DNA of 64,000 bases from Owenia fusiformis (Eukaryota; Annelida; Polychaeta; Sabellida; Oweniidae): the NCBI GenBank assembly GCA_903813345.2, contig CAIIXF020000007.1, forward strand, positions 17,154,714-17,218,713, in the 5' to 3' direction. The notes beneath the pieces were generated by a model that was given only the letters and a program-made list of their open reading frames with translations, ran no database searches and had not been told where the DNA came from. The stretch's first letter is position 1. Each line of letters starts with the position of its first letter. The position numbers and the translations under genes were made by a program. This document shows, piece after piece, positions 36,401 through 48,400 of the stretch.

Positions 36401-39400
36401 TTTTAATTCAAAATATTTGCCATATGCGTCTATTAACTTATTAGAGCATTGACATGTGATTTTAGGCCTGTCATCCCGGGAAGCAGTGATCCAGTTCAAA
36501 CACAAAATCTTAGTTTTGTTTAAGTTGATGATGCTAGAAAGAAGGGTAAGATAATATCTGCAATTTTGTAAATGAAAGTATTAGCAGGAATTACATAAGA
36601 TAGTAACATTAACCTCTTGAACATCAGGTTCTAAGCAATTTTTATTTTTGCCAGTTTTCTGACTCATATAAAATATATGACTCTACAGTTCTAAAACTTT
36701 TTCTTCAAATCCACATTTACTAATATAAAGATAATTTTTGATTATATCCAGACATGATTGTTTTTAAACATTCAGACACAAGATCTCACTCTTTGTATTT
36801 CACTTCCTCTTGATCTAGTGCAACTCATTTGTTCTGTCCCTCATGTACATTTATGAGCACCTCACTCAAGGTCCTGCTTTTGAAATTACCTCAATGCCGT
36901 CTGACTTATTACTTTGTTTTTTGTTCTCAAATACTGTAAAAAGACAAGAGAAATCACACTCTATACAAGCTACTTAAAAGATATTGATTTTGAAGCTTGG
37001 ATTCTTAAGGAAGAAATAACACAGTAACACCATACCACTCTGTTTTCCAGGTGTTATTTTTTGGCTCCCCAGTGAAGAAATTATGTAACACTCTACTCTC
37101 TGTGTTGGCCCTCCACCCTGGTATGATAGAATGTGGTCTAAAAGAATCTGCCTGTTTAACCAAAGCATCAAATTGCGTAGCGTCATCTCTTAAAATAACC
37201 AACATAGGTAATAACATGGATAGTGTGGACAATTTCCTTGAAGTGCAATACAACAAAGAATCTGATAGAACAACTTTGGAGAGTAAATTAGAAGACAATG
37301 CTTTCATCAAAAATGATGCGCCTAAAAGTGATAACCAAAACCAGCTTGAAGAGACTCTGTCTGATGAGAATAAAAACATTCCACATGTGGATCATAAAAG
37401 CAGTGATAATGTTTCTAATGATGGTGAAAGGTTGACTCGTGAGTTGAGTGTAGGGAGTGACGTTAGTGAGAGAGATATCTCTGCAGTGATCTCTAGAGGA
37501 CGACTAGCAAGTGATAAGCGTAAGGTTTTGGACAATAAGGGTCATGAGATAGTTTGTGAAGATCCTTCTCACAAGGAGCAGGCCTGTGATGTTAGTCAGA
37601 TTACCCACATAGAGGCAATTCAGAGGCTATCATCACAAGATGGAGATGAAGCCATGTTAAGCAGTTCTCCTAAAGTTAGCTCTGGACCCCTGGATAATAT
37701 TAATGACATCACACAAGTGAGTACAGTTTTCAATATTAATGACATCACACAAATTAATACAGTTTTCAGTATTTAATGACATCACGTGAGTTCATATAGT
37801 TTTCATTTTCATTGACTGAAGTAAATACAGGCTTCAGTACAAAAGACTTAACACAAGTGCATACAGTTTTCAATGTGTGTGTACAGAAGTGTGAAGTTTC
37901 TTGTTAATTTTTTGGAAAAGTTGCTCCTTAGCTCTAATTCCTTATTTGATTGTTTTGGCAGATATTTGAAAGAATTTTTTCATGCAATTATAGAAAAATG
38001 AAGTTAAATATAAAGGTACATTAGGCTACTCTTAAAACAACCCGAGTTGGTGATCAACTGATCAAGAATTTCAGGATAGCTATTGTTGCTCTACAGGTTG
38101 AACCAGTGCAAGGTTTGCGTGTAGATGTCACTCAGCCAATACCTATCAATGTCCAGGACCTTGACACACCTGAGAGCATCCAACAGATAGACAATGAGGA
38201 CCTTTTCTCCTTTGAGGAGGACAAGTTACTTCTAACAATGGAAGGCACTGACACCAGCAGCACCAGGACACCAGATTCCGACATTCCAGATTTATCAATA
38301 GGTGGCACTAGTGTTGATCCAGATAAGAAAGGACATGGCTTGTACATTGCCACTTCTGATCCAATGAACAATATGTTTAACAGTGAGGACAGCTTCCAGG
38401 ACATATCTCTGCTGTCAGATAAAGACACACCAAAATCAGAACTTGCACCTGTGCCAATCATAGCTCGTAAAGACAGCCAATCCAGCATCAATTCCTCAAA
38501 CTCTATTAAGTCCAACAACAGCAACATTAGCAGTAAGACTATGCTGTTGAAGGGTAAACTCACAAGTGTATTTGGATTTAAAGGAGGTCAGAAGCAAGAA
38601 GTTGAACAAAAGAGTGAAAGTCCTGAGATAATAGAAAGACCCCTCTCTCCAACTACTCTAAATCTTGATGACTTTGGCCTACCTCTCTCAATCTATACAA
38701 AGGTAACTTAGAAATTATAACATCTTTTATTCATTTTTTAGAGAAAATTCAATGTAAGAAATTCTTGAAATCCATTACATTGTAACATCACTAACATGGC
38801 ATGATTTATGAATTTTTATCTGTTATTTTGACTCACATTAGGTAGTAAGCTAGGACACAAAAATGTTTTTACCAGTGAACAAATTGAAATTACTTGTTTC
38901 TTAAGTATTTTTATGTAATACTTCAGAAATTTGTTGTCTGACGCGCCGTATCCGGGGCGAAAGTTGCCAAAGTGGGGTTTTTGACCCTAATATAGAAAAT
39001 AACAGGGGGTACTTTATTATCCTTGAATAACTTTTTCAGTTGATCTTTAATCATCACAATAACTTTACTGGAAGTTGTTAATATCATTCTTGATTAGTAT
39101 GCAAAGTTTCAATGATCTGTCATTAATGGTTGTCATGGAAACCATGATCTTTGTTGAAAATGTCCATAATTTTGGTAAAACCTGTACCTGTACATCATAA
39201 AGAATGGGCATTATTTTTCAAATCAACAGATATCAGAACATGTTAGGACTCTAAAAATTATCAGGACAGTTCAGACATTTGTTTAAATATAATGGATATT
39301 GTTATTCACATGATTGGTAAGTGTCAAAGACCATACAATTACAAAGGTGATCAAAAGTGGGCGTCGCCCTTATAATAGTAGATGATTACCATTCCCTTTA

Positions 39401-42400
39401 AATACAGATTTTAAGTTGACTTGAGATACAATTATAATGTACTTCTATTGCCATAATCTATATCAAGCAATTCTGGTAGATACATATAAGTGTTGTAGGT
39501 ATTACATCATGCTTGGGATGGTGGGTACATTGGGGGGGGGGGGGTGGTAGAGGTACCCAGCCTTATATACAACTCATATACAAAGTTTAATTTCATGTAG
39601 TACATCTTTTGGATCTTGATCTGATTTATCTCAATATATAGGATATTGCAATTTACATTATTGGAAAGTGTATAAGACCATACAATACAACAAACATAAG
39701 TGTTTAAAAGTGGGGTTTGCCTTCATAATAACTGGGTTCATACACCTTTTTTAAAATGAAATTCCGTGACATTTCCAGGCAAAAAAGGAAATTCTTGCGC
39801 AGCCTACTAAAAAGTGTCAAACAACTGTACAAGACTTATAATGAAACATTTTACCCAGTACCCAGTAAATGTCAAGGGGGTGAAATTTTTCGGGTTTGCA
39901 TCACTATGAGTGAAGCGAAACCCAAAAGGGAATACTGGGGTTCACCTCCCTGTAAATGGTGCATTCTAAGCATTTCAAACTATAATTTGTCAACTACTGG
40001 TCATTGTTAACATTATATGATAACAATAACCTGGCATTACTATTGTCTTCTCCCTTTGGGAAAATGTACACCAAGACATGACACCATTCTAGAAATTTCT
40101 TCTCTAGTAGCGTCACTATACGGAATAGTCCTATGATACCAAATAAAAAATTCTGTATTTGTGTTATCAGGAATATTACCTCATCTGAAAACAGCAACTT
40201 TTTGAGTAGCAACAAGCTTTTTTCTTGAACAGAGTCATGTTCCCATCTGCAAAATAAATCTGAACCAAAAATGGTGAGTGTCTTTTTGAGCAGAGGCCCC
40301 ATATAACCAAAGCATCAGTATATAAAGTTTGATATTTGAGTTATTGCCTTGACAGATGGGCAGGTGAATAGACTGACTGTAAGACAGCTTTTCATATAAA
40401 TACAGTTTTACACAGAATCGTTATTGTTTTTCACCACCCACCCTCCTCAGATTAAACCCTCAACAAAACATGAAACATATACCAATAATTAACTATGAAT
40501 GGCCTAAGACAACTTACTACAAGGAAAAGCATAATTGTATTGAACCATCTATACATACTGTATATGTATATTCTTTATTGTTCGGTTCCAGTATAGTGTT
40601 CACAATGTTCTTATAAACAGACAATACCAGATAGATTGTCATCCAATCAACCCTAATGAAAATATTTCCAATTAGTGGAAACAACTGAATGTTAGAATTT
40701 GAATTTCATTGATATCCTGTCATAGCCTAAAATGTATTTTGCTGGAACATTATATTTTCAACATTGATACAAAATACCCTGACATATCTACTGTTTCAAA
40801 ATTCCCGGACATTTTTGTCTCTTTTTGACCCAATTTTAACATTCCCTGACATTTCCAGCACCTGGAAAAATCAATTTCCCTGTCATTCCTCATCGTGAGA
40901 AATGAAATCTTTCTATTCTAAATTCTAAATATGGAGTATAACTTATAAGATACAATTATACTGTATTTCTGTTATATTACCATAATTCATATCTAGCATT
41001 TCTGGAAAACACATATAAGTCTTGAAGTGGGGGGATAGAATGGGTGGGGGGGGGGCAATGCTAGTCAGCCTTAGGTATAAATCTCATCAACATAATTTTG
41101 TGTCTGATAGTCAGTACATTTCTTGGCCTTGCATTTTCTAAGCATATTGTGGTCTTTTCCAATCATTTAACATTAATTGGCATAGTTGCTTCTTGTTTGC
41201 ATCATTCTTCAAGAACTCATTCCAATCTTTTGGGACTCTTATATTTCTCCCTTTGGTTAAGTTGCTGCCAAGCCTCTTCTCATCCTTTCATACCAAAATA
41301 TGTGAAGCCCTCCCAGCATTTCACGCTTTCACTGGGTGTAACACTGTGAGTGCCTTGGTTCGGAGGGGCAAAAACACCTTTCAAAACAATGGCAAAGGGG
41401 GAGCATCATACAGACACATTCAAAGGACTAGGACTCTCAGCAGACATAAATGACCAAACAACCAGTAAAGTAGAAAAAGTAAATGGTGTTTCATATGTAT
41501 GCACCTCATACATTTAACTCATACATGTAGCTTTGCCACCCTATCATGATGATGATATATATCATTTTGTTCCTTATGAAAAGTTACATGGGACTGGAAA
41601 AAGATACAATCCAACAAAATATGTGGGTATGGGGTCATTTATAAGTAGTTTTGTAAGGATTTTTATGCCAGTCCGGTTATCTGTTCACTGTGTCTGCTAC
41701 CCAATTTTAGTGATAAAGGTGGTCCCATGAATCTTGTCTATATATCTTTGTGCATAACTGCCACAGACATGTGGACTGAGCTCTGCCATGGTGACAATAG
41801 CAAGAAATGTGCAAAACGTAAACTAAATTTGTCCTTTAAATTGTCCTCAAAATCACCAGAAATTGCCATCTAAATGACCGGTACCCACAATCTTTGATAG
41901 ATTATAACTTTTGTCAGTGACACCCCTGGATTCTGAAACTTTGGAATCCTATGTAACTTTCCATGAGGCACAAAATGATATATAATATGATACGGTGGCA
42001 ATGCTACATGCATGTTTAGAGGGGGTGCATACATATGAAACACCCTGTATACTAGTATGAGAAACCTCAAATATCCCACATCAACAAAGCCAGATATGTG
42101 TTATTTAAAGAGAAGTTTAGGCCCCATACTAAACCAATAACTGACAATGAAGGAACAGATATTACTTTACCTCCCCCTTGTCAAGACTCCCCATGCTTCA
42201 CTTAGCAAGGGCCAACTTACAGGCACTTATCTGGCGTATGGCCCATTTTGAAAAAGCTAATATTTCAGCACCAGATGGGCATGGGTGGAAACTTAATGAT
42301 TCTAAAAAACCTGGAAGTTCAATGGGTAACAACAGATATTCTACCACAAGAGATTGTTGATATCTTAACACCAGGGGAAGAATCAGAAGATGACCCAGGA

Positions 42401-45400
42401 GATTGACCCTATAAGATCCAAAATTATGTTGATGAGATTTATAACTAAGGCTGACTAGATTTGCCCCCCCCCACATTGCCCCCCCCCCTCCCCCATCCTG
42501 ATGGAATAACATCAATACTTAAATGTGTTTTCTAGAAATGCTTAATATGAATTAAGGTTATAGAAATCCAGTATAATTGTATCTCATAAGTTAAACTCCA
42601 TATTTATAGAAAATGGTGGTCTTCTATTTTCATTATGAGGGCAAAGCCCATCTTTGATCACATTTGTATTGTAATTGTATGGTCTTTGACACTTTCCAAT
42701 AATGTAAATTGCAATATCCTATATATTGAGATAAATCAGAACAACATCCAAAAGATGTGCCACATGAAACTAAAACTTTATATATGAGTTTTATATAAGG
42801 CTGGGTACCTCTACCCCCCCCACTGTACCCCCCCCCCTGACCCCTCCATCCCTAGCTTGATGTAATACCTACAACACTTATATGTTTCTACCAGAATGGC
42901 TTGATATAGATTATGGTAATAGAAGTACATTATAATTGTATCTCAAGTCAACTTAAAACCTGTATTTAAAGGGAATGGTAATCATCTACTCTTATAAGGG
43001 CGACGCCCACTTTTGATCACCTTTGTAATTGTATGGTCTTTGACACTTACCAATCATGTGAATAACAATATGCATTATATTTAAACAAATGTCTGAACTG
43101 TCCTGATAACTTTTAGAGTCCTAACATGTTCTGATATCTGTTGATTTGAAAAATAATGCACATTCTTTATGATGTACAGGTACAGGTTTTACCCAAATTA
43201 TGGACTTTTTCAACAAAGATCATGGTTTCCATGACAACCATTAATAACAGATCATTGAAACTTTACATACTAATTAAGAATGATATTAACAACTTCCAGT
43301 AAAGTTATTGTGATGATTAAGGATCAACTGAAAAAGTTATTTAAGGATAATAAAGTACCCCCTGTTATTTTCTATATTAGGGTCAAAAACCCCACTTTGG
43401 CAATTTTCGCCCCGGATACAGCGCGTCAGACAACACATTTCTGAAGTTTCACATAAAAATACATAAGAAATAAGTAGTTTCAATTTGTTCACTGGTAAAA
43501 ACATTTTTGTGTCCTAGCTTACTACCTACATGGTAAGGATATGTGAGAGTAATTTTTAAAGGTTTTCATTTGAGAGTTTTTCATTTCAGGGTTCATTGTG
43601 TCATCCCTACTTGTCCCTACAGTATTATGATCTTCTTGTGGATGTCAATGTAAGATGTCTTGTGATAGGGGCAACCAACATGCTGTTTAAACATAAAACT
43701 GCCCTCACTGACGTCATTGTTGAGGTAAACTTCTAGTTGATGTTTGTTATTACATTCATTTTATATTCACAAATGAAAACTTAAGATGTTCATATTACAA
43801 ACATTCATATTATAAATTCAAAAATAGTAATAGCTATTAATAGCAGTAATAGCTAGTCACATTGTTGACTAAAAAGGGAATCATGGAATTGGTACTACAT
43901 TACCTTGGTCCATTACTTAGTTGGAAACCAACTCAACAACACTTTACTTAGATAGCTGTAAAAGTAAATCAAGTCACAATTTATTAACTGTTTGGTTAGT
44001 CTACTGAGCTAGCCTGCTTACCAAAAGGTTTCAGACTTTTCCATTACAGAGTGTCATCATAATGTTGAGTTGTACTTAAGTGTTCGTTAAGTGTCTGTTA
44101 CAATTTCTTACAACTTCCAATGACTGGTGGTGACATTTTGTCATGTTAATGCCTTGTTCATATTTGTAGTTTGATGAGAACAAGATTGAGATTCATGACC
44201 CAGAGCTGAGGAAACAGCTGAACCTTTCTACTGCAGATCTAAGATTTGCTGACTACATTGTACAGACTGTTCATGAGGACCAGGGGGACATTTTTGTTGA
44301 TGACACAAGTAAGAAGAATACCTTTTTATGGAGAGTAATGATAATGCTGATCAGTCCAGTGCACATCCCAAGGAATATGACTTATTATGTTATTAGATCC
44401 ATTGTAAATGAATGATGGATTGCCTTGAATCTTTGGTTTGTGCATTGGAGTGTAATTACAAGTACAGAGCTTAAGGCATTTGGAAATAATGCTTAAATGA
44501 GTACTGATGCTTTTTGAATTTTTAAACATTGAAAACATGTATTAAATCACTGATTTTTATATTTCCATGATTAAACCGTCTTTATATGCATATGAATGAA
44601 ATGTTGTTCACATTTAAAGCCTGCCATCAGCCATCAAGTGAATGCATAGGTTTGTAACTAGGGCTTATCTCTCTTCTGGTAGTAACAGTGGTCATCTATA
44701 AATACGAAACAGAGAGGATTTCTGTTACAAATAGAGATTAACACAATTAACAAGCTCGAACTTAAGGACATAACCTTGGATAACATTGAAAATGATGTAT
44801 TGGGATAGAAATTGATTTTTATACGAGATCCAAAGTGCCATCCCCTTATTATGTCAAAAATTGACCCCTAGGGGTCTCTGGTTGAGAAAAAAGCACAGAA
44901 ACATATGGTTTTCCAGGGAGCATCCTTATAAATGTTGTTGAAGAAAAAGCATTTGAGAATGAACATGACCATTGTTACTTGTAGAATGAGAGACGTGAAT
45001 TGTGTGATGTAAATGTTTAAGCTCATACTATTCATTAGACAAATTCTGTGTTTGAGACATAATTTCTTTTGATTTTATATGCAAACTTTCATTTTTGGTT
45101 TTAGGGTTTAGTTAAATTTTCTTAACGATGATATGTAGAGTGTTGTTTCTAATAATAATTCTTTCATTTTCTGAATTGTAAATGCACGATTCGAAATGAA
45201 AACTCACAATTATTTCATCATGTACAGGTGGAAAGAAAGACAGCGTAGGTGTGTATATCACTGCTACATTGGTACATCTTGCATGCTATTTTGTTAGACT
45301 TTTATGCTTCTGTTGACTTTAGTTGGTTTTATTTGCTTGATACATGTACATGAAAGTGCCATGGTAGAACTGAGAAACGATTATTTCCAGAAATAATTTT

Positions 45401-48400
45401 GAAATTGAAAAATGTTTCTGTTATGAAATTATTAATAATTGTTATTTTTATTTTATGGGATCATGAATGAAGGTCAATCTTGGTGCATTGGATAACAAAT
45501 TAATAACACTGGACTGCATTCTAAGTTTCTGGATGTTTCTAACATGTTCCACTCATCTGAAATGTTGTTCCATTGTTTCTTTGTTATATTTTTCTTGTTT
45601 TTATACATTATCTTCATATACTCTTTGAAAAAGAATCATAATACCAGGCAAATGCCCTGCAAAAAGTCCAATGTTTTTGACTTTAGGGCAAATTTAAAAA
45701 TCATAAAAGTTGCAGCAGTTTGAATGACATAATACAGAAATATGTTTTGAGGTGTATTGGAACTTGCCACAGATTTCACTTCTAATCTAAGTGCATCATA
45801 ATTACCATATATAAAGCTTTTTGCTCATATCATCTACATTTTCATCAAATGTTGAAAATGCATCTATATAAGGCTGAACAGAAACAAGCTATAAATGGTG
45901 GAAGATACTTTTTAACTAACTTATCTTCGCAAAGATCAATGCTCAAATTTTACTGGAAAGTGGATTGAGGACTGTCTTAAGAATATATTGCTACAGGGTT
46001 GTATTGATAATAGTATACTGCTACATATTTAAGTTCAAATGAAATTCTATACAAATTAGAAGTAGAGTAACATATAAATAGTACAACTACTTGTGATAAC
46101 TAATAACCACCCTAATTAGCTCCAGTTTATTATGTCACCACCAGAAGTTGTGACATATTGTTATAGTCTCCAAGTTTTTGTCGCCAGTGTTCAGTGGTTG
46201 GTGTTTGGTCTGTAACAGTGTTTGGTGGTCGGCATCTGTAACAGATTCTTACAACTTCCAATAACTTAACAAGCACATGTACTGTTTAGACTGACTTCAG
46301 ATTTTTACTCTTAACATATATAAACATATATCTGAAGGTCAAAATAGGTATTTTTTCAACTTGCTTCAAATTGACCATTTTTCAAAAATCATCTCCAAGT
46401 TCCTAAAGTTCAAATCTGACATTCATTGAGATTTGACCTTCATCTATAACAATTGTTTCACTTTTGTAACCATTTGTAGGTGGTGACATTTTTCTGTTAA
46501 TTTTTCTGTTTTCTGTTAATATACTAACTCAATCATAAGTAGATATTCACATATAACATGTACAATTATACTTGTTTATAGCTTCCATGCAATATGGTGT
46601 CTATTGTATGTGTTGTCATTTTTATGTTGGTTTATTGCACTGTATATGTAATAGATTTGTTTGATTTGACACAACTTTTTAACATTATATCAGCCATTAA
46701 TACTGTATTCACAATATATTCACAACATGTTTTGTCATAAATACAGACATAAAATAACCGAAGGACTATACATGTTCTAGATGATGAGGCTGAGCTATTT
46801 CAGTATTTGATTTTGTTTTACATTTTTTAACAAAATAGTAAAGTTAACATGCACTCTTACCCATGGTTGAACCTGAACAGGAATTTAAGATATATGAAAA
46901 TACATGAAAAAACACAAAAACTATAACACTTGTGTTGTAAAGGGGTATACTTTCTATGAATCTAAGTTTTTGATCACATGAATGTCCCATGCATTGTAAT
47001 GCCACTCAACATCACAACATCATCCTCATATTTACTATCTCTGTTTATCAGGTTGGGAAGGTGGAGATGAGTGGCTGAGAGCTCAATTCAAGACTTACAC
47101 ATTGTCTTTGCTGGCAACCACACTCTCAGATGGTAAGTCCCCCCCCCCCTTTTACTAATGTACTGGTGCTCTAACATCCTCCCATAGTTAAAGGTTGGCT
47201 CCTGACCTTCTCTATGCAGTTGGTAAATGAGTGTTGGATTTTGACCAGAGGTGTTGTGATATTGTTTTACATCTCCAGAAAGGAAAGAAGGACAATACAA
47301 TGGAAAGAATTAAAGCAAGTGGTGGCATTTGTTTATTCTTCAGCTTTATGAGCTACATAGCAACTCCCTTATTGAGGAGGTTTAAAAAACTGCTAATCTG
47401 GTGATTTTTAATTAATCTGGTGGTAATTATGACATTGGTTGAAAATTTGAATATAATCCAACTATAGTACCCCGGACAGGTTGAATGATGCAGTTGTGTT
47501 TTTACTCTATATTTCCAATAGAACAACCATTCTTAATGAAATTTTCGTATTTGATTCTGGGGACAATTTCCAACATGGAAAATAAATATTTTAACGAAAT
47601 TCCAAATTTTGTGATTTTTATCAGCTTTTTTCATAAAGATGCCACTGTCAATAAAATACAAGTTTTTTCTTGAACAATTGAACTTTTAACGTCATTTCAA
47701 AGATTGTCAAGCTATTGAACTAAAGTCTTTCCAGATGTATTTGATGCCATATTGATTACGGCTGATTATTGTTATTCATTTTTGTCATATTCAATAGGCC
47801 TATTGTTATTACAGTGCATTAGGCCAATGAAAAACTTGTCACTCTGGGTCAAGTTTCCTCGGATAACAAACCTTTTTCGCCACTGGGTTTTTCCGCCGCT
47901 GTCACTCAGCATGCAACCCTGTGGCACGTAAATTGTACCATGCTTTGAATATGTCAGGTTTCCCTGACAATTTCATGATAGAATGTGACAAAGCTATATT
48001 AACATCTCTGAAGGATCTAATGCCAGAAACACTTGAAGTTGGAGATTTGTAATGTTTTACCTCATTTTGGACAGTATTGAACAGTTCAGTCTGAACTCCT
48101 GTCCATTGACAAGAAGATTGACCTCCTCTATCTGGGGTAAATCTAGGGAACGCTTCACAAAATGAGACCCAGAGCAACACGTTTTTTATTGGTCTAATGC
48201 AATGTAATAATATTGAATATGACTAAAGTGAATAACAATAATCAGCCATAATTATTAATATGGCAACAAATATATCTGGAAAGACTTTAAGTGGCCGAAA
48301 ATTCTACAGCCAGACAATATTTAGAATGACGTTATAAGTACAATTGTTCAAGCAAAAATCTGTATTTTATTGACAGTGGCATCTTTTTGAAAAAAGCCGA

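Larger units (their letters stand above)
38841..43526. mobile_element. 4.7-kb DNA transposon with about 1.1-kb terminal inverted repeats
   Basis: The ends GGTAGTAAGCTAGGACACAA at 38841 and its inverse ending at 43526 are flanked by TA on both sides (38839-38840 and 43527-43528). Inverted homology continues inward from the left through about 39730 and, after an inserted element (39732-40885), from about 40905 to 41095. On the right it runs from 43526 back to about 42420. The repeats thus reach about 1.1 kb once the insertion is discounted. The unique centre (about 41100-42420) holds degraded coding sequence. The whole element is in AVL9 intron 8. Confidence 0.85.
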
